Positions 18,409 to 27,034 of a stretch of DNA of 64,000 nucleotides are shown piece by piece (positions within the stretch are counted from its first letter, which is position 1; the number at the start of each line of letters is the position of its first letter). Origin of the DNA: Nioella sp. MMSF_3534 (lineage in GTDB: Bacteria > Pseudomonadota > Alphaproteobacteria > Rhodobacterales > Rhodobacteraceae); contig NZ_JASHJX010000001.1 of NCBI RefSeq assembly GCF_030732985.1, positions 124,001-188,000 of the forward strand, read 5' to 3'. The position numbers and the translations under genes are program-made. Under the pieces are notes generated by a model, which was given only the letters and a program-made list of their open reading frames with translations, did no database searches and was not told the origin of the DNA.

Positions 18409-19584
18409 ATGACCAAACGCGCCTCGATCCCCCAAGCCCCCCGCGTCGCCGCGCTTGTCGTCGCGGCAGGCCGTGGTCTGCGGGCTGGTGGCGATATTCC
18501 CAAGCAATATCAACCGCTCAAGGGCAAGGCCGTTCTGACGCGAACCCTCAAGGCTTTGGCTGCGCATCCGGTGATCCGGGATCTTGTCGTCGTCCACCAC
18601 CAAGACGACTCGGGCCTGCTGGCCGCAGCGCTGGCGCCGCTTGATCAATCGGTCATCACCACGGTCGGCGGAGCGACGCGCGATGCCTCGGTCCGTGCGG
18701 GATTGTCTGCTGTGCCGGACGGGGTGGACTACGTGCTGATCCATGACGCCGCCCGGCCCCTGGTCAGTCCCGAGGTGATCGGCGGGGTGATCGAAGCACT
18801 CGCCACCCATCCCGGCGCGGCGCCCGGCCTGCCGGTGGTCGATGCGCTGTGGCAGGGCGACGGCACCGTTCAGGCGATCCGCGTCCGCGACGGGCTTTTC
18901 CGGGCGCAGACCCCGCAAGGCTTTCACCTCGCCGCGATCCGCGCCGCCCATGCCGCCCATCCCGGCGGGGCTGCCGATGACGTGGAGGTCGCGCTCGCCC
19001 ATGGGCTGGACATTGCCATCACGCCGGGCGACGAAGACAATCTGAAACTGACAAGGCCCGAAGATTTCGCCCGGGCCGAGCGGCTGCTGGAGGCCCGAGC
19101 CATGATCGACATTCGCACCGGCAACGGGTTCGACGTGCACCGGTTCGGCCCCGGCGATCATGTCTGGCTTTGTGGTGTGAAAATCCCCCATGGGCGCGGG
19201 CTTCAGGGCCATTCCGACGCGGATGTGGGGCTGCACACGGTCACGGATGCGATTTACGGCGCGCTGGCCGAGGGCGATATCGGCACCCATTTCCCGCCCT
19301 CCGACCCCCAGTGGAAGGGCGCCGAAAGCCACATCTTCCTGACCCATGCCGTTGATCTGGCATCGGAAAAGGGCTTTGTGATCAGCAATGCCGACCTGAC
19401 CTTCCTGTGCGAACGGCCCAAGATCGGACCCCATGCCGCCGCCATGCGCGCCCGTCTGGCAGAGCTTTTGGGCATCGACCCGACGCGCGTTTCCGTGAAG
19501 GCGACCACGACCGAACGGCTCGGCTTCACCGGGCGCGAAGAGGGCATCGCCGCCATGGCCACTGTCACATTGGTGAAATCATGA
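18409..19584 (+). CDS. ispDF: Bifunctional IspD/IspF isoprenoid biosynthesis enzyme
   Basis: The 391-residue fusion enzyme works in the MEP pathway. Residues 1-230 are the 4-diphosphocytidyl-2-C-methyl-D-erythritol synthase, with the nucleotide-binding loop [18 protein letters not shown] and [15 protein letters not shown]. From Met232, [11 protein letters not shown] begins the 2-C-methyl-D-erythritol 2,4-cyclodiphosphate synthase, with metal ligands in DVHRF and [16 protein letters not shown]. The IspDF fusion is common in alphaproteobacteria. ATG 18409 agrees with the family; GTG 18376 is less likely. The stop overlaps pgpA by four bases. Confidence 0.97.
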   Translation: MTKRASIPQAPRVAALVVAAGRGLRAGGDIPKQYQPLKGKAVLTRTLKALAAHPVIRDLVVVHHQDDSGLLAAALAPLDQSVITTVGGATRDASVRAGLSAVPDGVDYVLIHDAARPLVSPEVIGGVIEALATHPGAAPGLPVVDALWQGDGTVQAIRVRDGLFRAQTPQGFHLAAIRAAHAAHPGGAADDVEVALAHGLDIAITPGDEDNLKLTRPEDFARAERLLEARAMIDIRTGNGFDVHRFGPGDHVWLCGVKIPHGRGLQGHSDADVGLHTVTDAIYGALAEGDIGTHFPPSDPQWKGAESHIFLTHAVDLASEKGFVISNADLTFLCERPKIGPHAAAMRARLAELLGIDPTRVSVKATTTERLGFTGREEGIAAMATVTLVKS

Positions 19585-20072
19585 ACCGTCTTATCGCCAC
19601 CGTCTTCTATGTGGGCCTGCTGCGCCCCGCCCCCGGCACCTGGGGCAGCCTTGCCGCCATCCCGCTGGCCTATCTGCTGCACCAGCTTGGCGGCTTTGTC
19701 GCCCTTGCAGCGGGCACGCTGATCGTGGCCGCTGCAGGTTGGTGGGCCACGAATGAAGTGACGCGGGACAGTGCCGACAAGGACCCGTCAGAGATCGTGA
19801 TCGACGAGGTTCTAGGCATGTTCCTGGCGCTCTGGCCGGTCTCCTATGGCGCGATGATGGCGGGGGCGGATTTCTTTGCGCTCTGGCCCGGTGTTCTGAC
19901 GGCCTTCCTGGCCTTCCGGCTGTTCGACATCTGGAAGCCCGGGCCCGTGGGCCTTGCCGACCGGCGCGGCGATGCGCTTGGGGTGATGCTGGACGATGCC
20001 ATCGCCGGGGGACTGGCGATGATGGTTGTCGCGGTGCTGGCGGTTCTGGCGCATCTGCCGGGGCGGATGTGA
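19581..20072 (+). CDS. pgpA: Phosphatidylglycerophosphatase A
   Basis: The 163-residue membrane enzyme dephosphorylates phosphatidylglycerol phosphate to phosphatidylglycerol. It has the PgpA motifs [31 protein letters not shown] (metal-binding acidic residues) and [14 protein letters not shown], with about four hydrophobic segments. ATG 19581 overlaps the ispDF stop (ATGA), and the gene's own stop overlaps the start of the next gene. It is the middle gene of an ispDF-pgpA-pncC operon. Confidence 0.95.
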   Translation: MNRLIATVFYVGLLRPAPGTWGSLAAIPLAYLLHQLGGFVALAAGTLIVAAAGWWATNEVTRDSADKDPSEIVIDEVLGMFLALWPVSYGAMMAGADFFALWPGVLTAFLAFRLFDIWKPGPVGLADRRGDALGVMLDDAIAGGLAMMVVAVLAVLAHLPGRM

Positions 20073-20596
20073 TGCTTGCCCAGACCCTGCTGGAGGAGGC
20101 CCGCGCGGGCCATCACGTTATCGCCACGGCGGAAAGCTGCACCGGCGGGCTGGTGGCGGGCGCGATCACCAGCGTGGCGGGGTCATCCGACATTTTCGAC
20201 CGGGCCTTCGTGACCTATACCAACCGCGCCAAAGTGCAGATGCTGGGTGTCAGCCCCGACACGTTGAGAGAACATGGTGCCGTGTCAGAACACGTGGCGC
20301 AGGAAATGGTGGCCGGGGCTTTTGCAAACTCACAAGCCACAATCGCCGTCTCCATCACCGGCATCGCAGGCCCCGGAGGGTCCGAGCACAAGCCAGAGGG
20401 CCGCGTCTGCTTCGGCCTGGCCTGGGAAAACGGGCTGCGCACCGAAACCGTCGAGTTTGGCGCGCTTGGCCGCGATCAGGTCCGCGCGGCGGCGGTGGAA
20501 CATGCTCTGGGAATGATCCTGACAAGCATCAGACAGGATGCGCATGACACTGAGGCAAACCGCCGTGGGAACGCCCAAGATTTACGCAGTTTCTGA
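20072..20596 (+). CDS. CinA-family nicotinamide-nucleotide amidohydrolase (PncC)
   Basis: The 174-residue protein is the stand-alone C-terminal CinA domain. It has TAESCTGGLVAGAITSVAGS with the catalytic-region Ser and Cys, VTYTNRAKVQMLGV, and ITGIAGPGGSEHKPEGRVCF. Enzymes of this family deamidate nicotinamide mononucleotide to nicotinate mononucleotide in the pyridine nucleotide cycle. The ATG at 20072 overlaps the pgpA stop (TGATG); GTG 20069 is possible. It is the last gene of the operon. Confidence 0.92.
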   Translation: MLAQTLLEEARAGHHVIATAESCTGGLVAGAITSVAGSSDIFDRAFVTYTNRAKVQMLGVSPDTLREHGAVSEHVAQEMVAGAFANSQATIAVSITGIAGPGGSEHKPEGRVCFGLAWENGLRTETVEFGALGRDQVRAAAVEHALGMILTSIRQDAHDTEANRRGNAQDLRSF

Positions 20597-20710
20597 ATTG
20601 CCCCCTGTTTGATCGCTTCAAACGCCCCTTGCCTCTTTATTTATCTGCCCGCCTTCCGCTTTTCGGCACTCAACCGCTGAAAAAACAAGCATGCGAAGGG
20701 ACAGATCACC

Positions 20711-21907
20711 ATGAACGGTGCAGATACAGCATGGATCATCGTCGCCACGGCGCTGGTTCTCTTCATGACATTGCCGGGGCTGGCGCTTTTCTACGGGGGC
20801 CTCGTGCGGGCCCGCAATGTGCTGAGCGTGTTCATGCATTGCTACGCCATCGCCTGCCTGATGAGCATCCTTTGGCTGGCGCTTGGCTATTCCATCGCCT
20901 TTGGCGGGTCGGGCAATGCGTTCTGGGGCGGGCTTGACCGGGTCTTCCTGTCGGGTGTGACCGCCGACAGCCTGTCGGGGACATTGCCAGAGGTGCTGTT
21001 CTTCGCCTTCCAGATGACCTTCGCCATCATCACGCCCGCGCTGATCGTGGGTGCCTATGTGGAACGGGTGGGCTTCGGCTTCGTGCTTCTGTTCTCCTCG
21101 CTGTGGATGCTGCTGTGCTATGCGCCCGTGGTGCACTGGGTCTGGGGCGGCGGGCTGCTGGCGGGCAACGAGGACGCGGGGCTTGCGCCGCTCTTCGGCA
21201 CGGCGGTGCGCGATTTCGCGGGCGGCATCGTGGTGCATGAAACCGCCGGAATCGCGGCTCTGATGATCGCCTTCTTCCTCGGCCCGCGCCGCCACACGAC
21301 CACGCCGCCGCACAATCCCGGCTACGTGATGATCGGGGCCGCGATGCTGTGGGTGGGCTGGTTCGGCTTCAACGGCGGCTCGCAGCTGGCGGCCGACGGG
21401 GGCGCGGCCATGGCGCTGACCGTGACCCATATTTCTGCGGCCACCGCGTCGCTGAGCTGGGGCCTGTGGGAGAAGATCAAATACGGCAAGGTCAGCCTTG
21501 TGGGCGTCGTGACCGGCACCATCGCGGGGCTTGCCTCGATCACCCCCGCCTCGGGCTTCGTCGGGCCGCTGCCCGCGCTGATCATCGGGGCCGTTGCCGG
21601 CATCCTCTGCCAGGAAGCGGTGAACTTCATCCGCAACAAGGCAAAGATCGACGACACGCTCGATGTCTTCGCCGTGCATGGCGTGGGCGGCATCTTCGGC
21701 ACGATCATGATTGCGGTTTTCGTACCGGGGGCCTGGGCGGCGCAGCTTGGCTCGCTGGTCGTGGTGGGGGTCTACACGGTCGTGGTGACGCTGGTGCTGA
21801 TCTACGCCGTGAAGGCCATCACCCCCCTGCGCGTCGATGCGGAGACCGAGACCAACGGGCTCGACCTCGCCGTGCACGGGGAGCGCGCCTACGATATGTC
21901 GAGCTGA
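20711..21907 (+). CDS. amt: Ammonium transporter (Amt/MEP/Rh family)
   Basis: The 398-residue polytopic protein has about eleven membrane segments and no separate signal peptide. Signatures include LPGLALFYGGLVRARNVLS, the DFAGGIVVHETAGIAAL region with the pore histidine, and VHGVGGIFGTIM with the second pore histidine. It carries ammonium across the inner membrane. GlnK, which usually accompanies amtB, is not encoded on either side. A 114-bp upstream gap may contain nitrogen-regulated promoter elements, but I cannot point to a clear NtrC site. A terminator hairpin follows at 21934-21970. Confidence 0.95.
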   Translation: MNGADTAWIIVATALVLFMTLPGLALFYGGLVRARNVLSVFMHCYAIACLMSILWLALGYSIAFGGSGNAFWGGLDRVFLSGVTADSLSGTLPEVLFFAFQMTFAIITPALIVGAYVERVGFGFVLLFSSLWMLLCYAPVVHWVWGGGLLAGNEDAGLAPLFGTAVRDFAGGIVVHETAGIAALMIAFFLGPRRHTTTPPHNPGYVMIGAAMLWVGWFGFNGGSQLAADGGAAMALTVTHISAATASLSWGLWEKIKYGKVSLVGVVTGTIAGLASITPASGFVGPLPALIIGAVAGILCQEAVNFIRNKAKIDDTLDVFAVHGVGGIFGTIMIAVFVPGAWAAQLGSLVVVGVYTVVVTLVLIYAVKAITPLRVDAETETNGLDLAVHGERAYDMSS

Positions 21908-21920
21908 CCTGACGGACGGG

Positions 21921-23225
21921 TCACAGCTTGCAAAGCGTCGCGCCGATCTCTCCCGGCGCGGCGCTTTTTTCTATCAGATCGTGAAGGTCGCGGACCTTGT
22001 CCTGACCAAGCAGTGCCTCGGCCTTGGCGCGCACCTTCGCCGCGCGTCTGGCCAATGGCAGCGGGGTAAGCAGGTCATGACTGGCCTCGCGCGTGCCGCC
22101 GTTCAGCGTCAGGCGCACCCGCGCGGCGGTTTCCGGCAGGGTCTCGTCCGGGATGACGCGCACGCGACGGCGCAGCGCCATGACCTGCGGATCACAGGCC
22201 AGCGCATCGGTGAACGTGTCGAGCCGCGCGGTGTCGTGCCCGAGCGCCGCCAGTGCCATCACCTGCGCATAGGAAAACTTCGCCTCCAGCCCGGTGGCGG
22301 GCGATGCAATGTTGCACACGGTCAGCCAGCGCGGGTGGGTGGTCACCTCGATCGCCGTGATCCCGTCAGGGTCTACGGGCAGAAGCACCGCCACCGCCTC
22401 CAGCGCCGCGTGCAGCCCGTGGCAGCAGGCGTGGAACTTGTGGCTGACCTGTTCGAAAAGCCAGCTTTCCCCGAGCCCGTCCAGCGCGTGCATGTCGCCC
22501 GCCCCGTGATGGGTAGGGCCGAAGCCCTGCGCCTCCTCCAACCCGGCCCGGCGCGGGTCGAAACCGTGGGCGACCAGCAGCGCCGCCTCCACCCCGTTGG
22601 CCGCCGCGATCCCGGCGTTGAAGGGCTTGCCCATGGTCCCGAATTGCGATTTCAGCCCCGAGGCGCGGGTGCCCAGAAGGCCGATCACATCGGCAAGCTG
22701 CGCGGCCGAGAGCCCCAGAAGCCGCCCCGCCGCAAGCCCGGCCCCGAACGCGCCCGCCGTGGCGGTCTGGTGAAACCCCGCCTGGTAATGCCCGCGCCCC
22801 AGCCAGACGCCCACACGCACCGAGGCCTCGACGCCCACAAGCGCCGCCTCCTGCATGGCCGCTCCGCCTGCGCCCATCCGTTCCCCCATGGCCAGAGCCG
22901 CCGGGATGACGGCAACCGAGGGGTGGCCGATATGGGCGAAATGGGTGTCGTCATAGTCGAGTGCGTGGGAGAGCGTGCCATTGACCAGCGCCGCCATGCG
23001 GGCGGGAACGCGCTGGTCCAGCCCGAGCGCATGGGCCTGTGGCGTGCCACCCTCCTCCTCTGCCAGAGCGCGCAGGACCTGCGCCACCGGCTCCTGCCGT
23101 CCGGCGAGGGCCACCGCGCACCAATCGAGAAGGGACAGCCGCAGAACCGCGCGCGCGTTGTCCGCCCCCGCGATAGGGGCCGCCGCGAAAGCCGCAAGGG
23201 CATCGGTGAAGGGGGTCTTTGTCAT
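21921..23225 (-). CDS. MmgE/PrpD family protein
   Basis: The 434-residue product matches the MmgE/PrpD fold (2-methylcitrate dehydratase and related enzymes). It has NGTLSHALDYDDTHFAHIGH near residues 80-100, HPSVAVIPAALAMGERMGA, and the helical region TAGAFGAGLAAGRLLGLSA. Family members dehydrate or isomerise small carboxylic acids such as methylcitrate, cis-aconitate and itaconate-like compounds. No prpB or prpC is nearby, so the substrate is open. It is probably cotranscribed with the upstream nitronate-monooxygenase-like gene (23 bp gap). Confidence 0.88.
   Translation of the reverse strand: MTKTPFTDALAAFAAAPIAGADNARAVLRLSLLDWCAVALAGRQEPVAQVLRALAEEEGGTPQAHALGLDQRVPARMAALVNGTLSHALDYDDTHFAHIGHPSVAVIPAALAMGERMGAGGAAMQEAALVGVEASVRVGVWLGRGHYQAGFHQTATAGAFGAGLAAGRLLGLSAAQLADVIGLLGTRASGLKSQFGTMGKPFNAGIAAANGVEAALLVAHGFDPRRAGLEEAQGFGPTHHGAGDMHALDGLGESWLFEQVSHKFHACCHGLHAALEAVAVLLPVDPDGITAIEVTTHPRWLTVCNIASPATGLEAKFSYAQVMALAALGHDTARLDTFTDALACDPQVMALRRRVRVIPDETLPETAARVRLTLNGGTREASHDLLTPLPLARRAAKVRAKAEALLGQDKVRDLHDLIEKSAAPGEIGATLCKL
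21934..21970 (+). terminator. Rho-independent terminator of amt, inside the 3' end of the prpD-like gene
   Basis: The arms AGCGTCGCGCCG and CGGCGCGGCGCT can pair over 12 bp with one G-T, with a loop around ATCTCTCC, followed by a run of six T on the plus strand. It starts 27 bases after the amt stop, as expected for its terminator. The same bases encode the C-terminal residues of the convergent gene. Confidence 0.75.
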
Positions 23226-23248
23226 GGTTTCTCCGCCAAGGTCATACG

Positions 23249-24316
23249 TCAGACCCGCGCCAGCGCCGCCTCGGTTTCCGCGACCAGCCGGGCGACAACC
23301 TGCGAGGTGGTTTCAGCCCGCACCAGCCCCGCCCCCTGCCCCGACCAGAGCGCCACCGCATCGGGCAGCCCCGCCTTGGCCGAGGCCGCGCGGATCGGGC
23401 CGGTCGCCGCGTTCATCAGCGGAAAGTCGGGCCAGTCCGCATGCGACGCCATTTCGCGCGAGAAGTCGTTCGCGACCCCGCGCGCCAGACGCCCGGAATA
23501 GGCGCGCGTGGCCATGGTGTCGTCGCCCGTCGCGTTTATCACCGCCTGTTTGTGCACCTCGGGGCTGCTGCATTCCGGTGTCGCGAGGAAGGCCGTGCCC
23601 ACCTGCACGCCGGCAGCCCCCAGCATCAGCGCCGCCGCCACGCCACGCCCGTCGGCAATGCCGCCTGCGGCCACCACCGGCACGCTGACTGCATCCACCA
23701 CGCGCGGCACCAGCGCCATAGTGCCCGTCAGGTCCGCCCCCCTGCGCGGCAGGAACCAGCCGTTGTGGCCCCCGGCCTCTGCCCCTTGGGCGACGATGAT
23801 ATCGGCGCCGTGATCCTCCAGCCAGCGGGCCTCTGCCGCAGATGTGGCCGAGGACAGGATCAGGATGCCCGCCGCCTTCAGCCGGTCCACCAGCGCCGCC
23901 TCCGGCAATCCGAAATGGAACGACGCCACCGTCGGCCCGCAGGCAATCACCGCCTCGCACAGGGCCTCGTCGAACATGGGGATTGCATCGGCAGGGGCTT
24001 TCACCACACCCGCGCCGAAACGGTCATACCAGGGCGCCAGCCTCGCCGCGACCTCCGCATTCAGGTCCTCATCAGGAACGGGCCGGTCATGCACGAAGAA
24101 ATTCACGTTGAGGCTGCGATTGGTCCCGGCCTGCGCCGCGCGCAGCTCCTCCGCCATCGCCTCGGCCCCCATCATCGCGCAGCCGAGCGAGCCGAGCGCC
24201 CCCGCATTCGCCGCAGCCGCCGCCATGGCAGGTGTCGTCGCGCCTGCCATCGGGGCCTGAATGATCGGAAAGTCGATATTAAGTGTCCGCGTCAGCGGTG
24301 TGTCATGCCAGGCCAT
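23249..24316 (-). CDS. NAD(P)H-dependent flavin oxidoreductase / nitronate monooxygenase family
   Basis: The 355-residue FMN TIM-barrel protein has FPIIQAPMAGATTPAMAAAA at the N-terminus, DIIVAQGAEAGGHNGWF at the phosphate/active-site loop, VVAAGGIADGRGVAAAL and MLGAAGVQVGTAFLAT. These belong to the 2-nitropropane dioxygenase / FabK-like class. It may oxidise nitronates or reduce an enoyl substrate; the class cannot be settled by eye. It lies 8 bp downstream of the COQ10-like gene and 23 bp upstream of the PrpD-like gene, so the three look like one transcript. Confidence 0.88.
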   Translation of the reverse strand: MAWHDTPLTRTLNIDFPIIQAPMAGATTPAMAAAAANAGALGSLGCAMMGAEAMAEELRAAQAGTNRSLNVNFFVHDRPVPDEDLNAEVAARLAPWYDRFGAGVVKAPADAIPMFDEALCEAVIACGPTVASFHFGLPEAALVDRLKAAGILILSSATSAAEARWLEDHGADIIVAQGAEAGGHNGWFLPRRGADLTGTMALVPRVVDAVSVPVVAAGGIADGRGVAAALMLGAAGVQVGTAFLATPECSSPEVHKQAVINATGDDTMATRAYSGRLARGVANDFSREMASHADWPDFPLMNAATGPIRAASAKAGLPDAVALWSGQGAGLVRAETTSQVVARLVAETEAALARV

Positions 24317-24324
24317 ACCCGACG

Positions 24325-24786
24325 CTAGCCGGGCGCACCCTGTCCGTAAAGCACCTTCGCGCGGTCCTCGAAGGCCTGCACGATCCGCATCATCGCCTCG
24401 TGAAAGAAAAGCCCCGCCGCGCCCTGCAAGAGCTTGCTCTTGAATTCGAAATCCACGTCGAAGGCCACCTCGCAGCCGCCATCCTCAACGTCCCGGAACC
24501 GCCAATGCGAGATCAGATGCTTGAACGGCCCCTCGATATATTCGGTGTCGATCTCGCTCAGCTCCGGGCGCAGGGTCACGCGGGACCCGAACCGTTCGCG
24601 GAACATCTTGAAGCCCACCACCAGATCGGCCAGCATCACATCGCCGCCCTCAATCGGCGTCACCGAGCGCACCCGCGCCCCCATGATCCACGGGATGAAC
24701 TGCGGGTATCGCGCCACATCGGCCACCAGATCATACATCTGGGCTGCGCTATATGGCAGCAGACGGGTCTCGGCGTGGCTTGGCAT
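24325..24786 (-). CDS. RatA/COQ10-like START-fold protein
   Basis: The 153-residue protein has the START/SRPBCC signature of the COQ10/RatA family: [30 protein letters not shown] in order, then FMPG-like [21 protein letters not shown] and [12 protein letters not shown]. Eukaryotic COQ10 and bacterial relatives bind ubiquinone; E. coli RatA was reported as a ribosome association toxin. In this genus group a role in quinone handling is the more likely reading. ATG 24786 is preferred over an extension to 24819 that lacks similarity. It is divergent from hpt. Confidence 0.85.
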   Translation of the reverse strand: MPSHAETRLLPYSAAQMYDLVADVARYPQFIPWIMGARVRSVTPIEGGDVMLADLVVGFKMFRERFGSRVTLRPELSEIDTEYIEGPFKHLISHWRFRDVEDGGCEVAFDVDFEFKSKLLQGAAGLFFHEAMMRIVQAFEDRAKVLYGQGAPG

Positions 24787-24881
24787 GCGTCTTTTCCGGT
24801 TTCCTCTTGCGCGTCCCATGTCCTAAAGTTCCTGCGGGAATTCAAGGGACAGGGGCGGTTTTGCCGCCCAAAAGGGGCGAT

Positions 24882-25424
24882 ATGGCGCAGAAACCTTACG
24901 TAGTGGACAAGATGATCTCGGCCAAGGCCATCGCGGCGCGGATCGAGGAACTGGCGCGAGAGATCGAACGCGCCTTCGCGGGCACCGACAAGTTGGTGGT
25001 CGTGGGGCTGTTGCGCGGCAGTTTCGTCTTCATCGCCGATCTGGTGCGGGAACTGAACCTGCCCGTTGAGGTCGATTTCCTCGAAACCTCCTCCTACGGC
25101 AGCGGCATGGAAAGCAGCCGCGAGGTGCGTATCCTCAAGGATATCCGCGGCGAGATCGAGGGCCGCGATGTGCTGGTGGTGGAGGATATCGTCGACACCG
25201 GCCACACGCTCAATCACGTGCTGCACCTGCTGGAAAGCCGCCATCCCAAGCGGTTGGAAACCATCGCGCTGCTCGACAAACCCTCGCGCCGCGAAGTGGA
25301 CGTGAAAGCCACCTGGATCGGCTTCGAGATCCCCGATGAATTCGTCGTCGGCTATGGCATCGACTTCGCCCAGAACAACCGCAACCTCGGCCATATAGGG
25401 AAGGTGCGGTTTACGGAGGAGTGA
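24882..25424 (+). CDS. hpt: Hypoxanthine phosphoribosyltransferase
   Basis: The 180-residue cytosolic enzyme converts hypoxanthine or guanine plus PRPP to IMP or GMP in purine salvage. The PRPP-binding loop [15 protein letters not shown] is near residues 91-105, the N-terminal [19 protein letters not shown] and [10 protein letters not shown] loops are present, and the C-terminal [11 protein letters not shown] binds the base. ATG 24882 follows AAAGGGGCGAT, a good ribosome site, which rules out an upstream in-frame extension to 24753. Confidence 0.95.
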   Translation: MAQKPYVVDKMISAKAIAARIEELAREIERAFAGTDKLVVVGLLRGSFVFIADLVRELNLPVEVDFLETSSYGSGMESSREVRILKDIRGEIEGRDVLVVEDIVDTGHTLNHVLHLLESRHPKRLETIALLDKPSRREVDVKATWIGFEIPDEFVVGYGIDFAQNNRNLGHIGKVRFTEE

Positions 25425-25597
25425 GGGGGCAGCAGGTTACCCCCCCCGACAGTGCAATCACGCACATGGCAACTCTGCATTTCCGCACAGACCCTGTGCG
25501 GATCACACCCGCGTGAGGTGGGGGTGAGGGGCTTGCGTGATGGCTCCTGTTGCCGTGATGCTCATGGGCATCGCACGTTTTCATCAGGGAGTTCCCA

Positions 25598-26083
25598 ATG
25601 CGTATCTTCTCCAAATCCCTTCTCGCCGCCGCGGCGCTGACCTTGCCGCTGGCTGCCACGGTTCAGGGCGCGGGCCATGGCGACAATCCTTATGCCAGCC
25701 ATATCGCGGCCCGTCAGGGCTATATGCAGATCCTCGCCTTCAATATCGGCGTTCTGGGAGGCATGGCGCGGGGCAATATCGACTATGACGCCGAGGCCGC
25801 GCAGACCGCCGCCAACAACCTTGCTGCCATGGCGGGCGTCGATGGGCGTCCGACCTGGCCCGCCGGGTCCGACAATGCCGCGCTTGGCGATGCCACCCGC
25901 GCCCTGCCCGCGATCTGGGAAGATATGGGCGGTTTCGGTGAAGAGTGGATGGCTTATGGTGCTGCTGCGAGCGGCATGGCCGACGCAGCCGGCAACGGGC
26001 TGGAGGCGCTTCAGGCAGCCATCGGCCCGCTTGGCGGCGCATGTGGCAGCTGCCACCGGAACTTCCGTCAGTCCGACGACTAA
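25598..26083 (+). CDS. Cytochrome c' family protein
   Basis: The 161-residue product has an N-terminal signal peptide (MRIFSKSLLAAAALTLPLAA, cleavage near Ala-Gly), a four-helix-bundle-like body with AARQGYMQILAFNIGVLGGM, and a single C-terminal haem motif CGSCH before NFRQ. That is the layout of cytochromes c' and c-556. It acts in the periplasm in electron transfer or in binding NO or CO. The next gene, 60 bp on, encodes a dihaem cytochrome c, so the two probably form one redox unit. Confidence 0.85.
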   Translation: MRIFSKSLLAAAALTLPLAATVQGAGHGDNPYASHIAARQGYMQILAFNIGVLGGMARGNIDYDAEAAQTAANNLAAMAGVDGRPTWPAGSDNAALGDATRALPAIWEDMGGFGEEWMAYGAAASGMADAAGNGLEALQAAIGPLGGACGSCHRNFRQSDD

Positions 26084-26143
26084 GTTCGTCTCGGGACGGC
26101 ATCGCAATTCCGCCTTGCCGTCCCGATGAAAGGCCATTTCCCT

Positions 26144-27034
26144 ATGCGATTTCTTCGGTTTCTCGTCATTCTCGCCATTCTGGGTGCCGCCGCCGGGTGG
26201 TATCTGACCGCCCCGCAGTCACTGGCTGCTTCGGATATTCCCGAGCGAGACGGGGATGCAGAACATGGAGAGCTGGTCTTCTGGGCCGCTGGCTGTGCAT
26301 CCTGCCACGCCGCCGAGGACGCAGAGGGCGACGCGCGTCTGATCATGTCCGGGGGGCGCGCCTTCCCGTCGGATTTCGGCACCTTCTACGCGCCCAATAT
26401 CTCCATGGACCCCGACCACGGGATCGGTGGATGGTCCGAGGCGGAATTCCTGTCCGCCGTCAGGAACGGGGTCAGCCCCGAGGGGCAGCATTATTACCCG
26501 GCCTTCCCCTACACCACCTATGCGCGGGCCGGGATCACGGATCTGCAAGACCTCTGGGCCTTCATGCAGACCCTGCCCGCCGATGCCACGCCGTCACGCG
26601 ATCATGATGTGGGCTTTCCGTTCTCGATCCGACGGTCGCTTGGCGGCTGGAAGCTTCTCTTTGCCTCGGATGACTGGGTGATCGAGGGCGATGACCTGTC
26701 GCCTCAGGTGATGCGCGGGCGCTACCTTGTGGAATCGCTCGGCCATTGCGGCGAATGCCACACGCCACGGAACGCGCTTGGGGGGCTCGATTACGCGAAC
26801 TGGCTGGCGGGCGCGCCGAACCCCTCTGGCGAAGGGCGCATTCCCAACATCACGCCCGCCGCGCTGACATGGTCGGCCTCTGACATCGCCAATTACCTGC
26901 GCGACGGGTTCACGCCCGAGTTCGACAGCGCGGGCGGCGAGATGGCCGAGGTGATCCTGAACATGGCCCACCTGCCCGACGCCGACCGCGCGGCCATTGC
27001 CGCCTATCTTCAGGCGCTTCCCGCCTCAGAGTGA
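26144..27034 (+). CDS. Membrane-anchored dihaem cytochrome c
   Basis: The 296-residue product begins with an uncleaved-looking hydrophobic anchor (FLRFLVILAILGAAAGWYL). Two haem attachment sites follow, CASCH at residues 51-55 and CGECH at 202-206, each in its own cytochrome c domain with matching YAPNIS and IPNIT segments. The layout resembles the cytochrome subunits of periplasmic alcohol, aldehyde and sugar dehydrogenases. No dehydrogenase gene is adjacent; the only partner is the cytochrome c' gene upstream. ATG 26144 has an AAAGG site; ATG 26126 is a weaker alternative. Its end overlaps the convergent Sel1 gene by nine bases. Confidence 0.87.
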   Translation: MRFLRFLVILAILGAAAGWYLTAPQSLAASDIPERDGDAEHGELVFWAAGCASCHAAEDAEGDARLIMSGGRAFPSDFGTFYAPNISMDPDHGIGGWSEAEFLSAVRNGVSPEGQHYYPAFPYTTYARAGITDLQDLWAFMQTLPADATPSRDHDVGFPFSIRRSLGGWKLLFASDDWVIEGDDLSPQVMRGRYLVESLGHCGECHTPRNALGGLDYANWLAGAPNPSGEGRIPNITPAALTWSASDIANYLRDGFTPEFDSAGGEMAEVILNMAHLPDADRAAIAAYLQALPASE

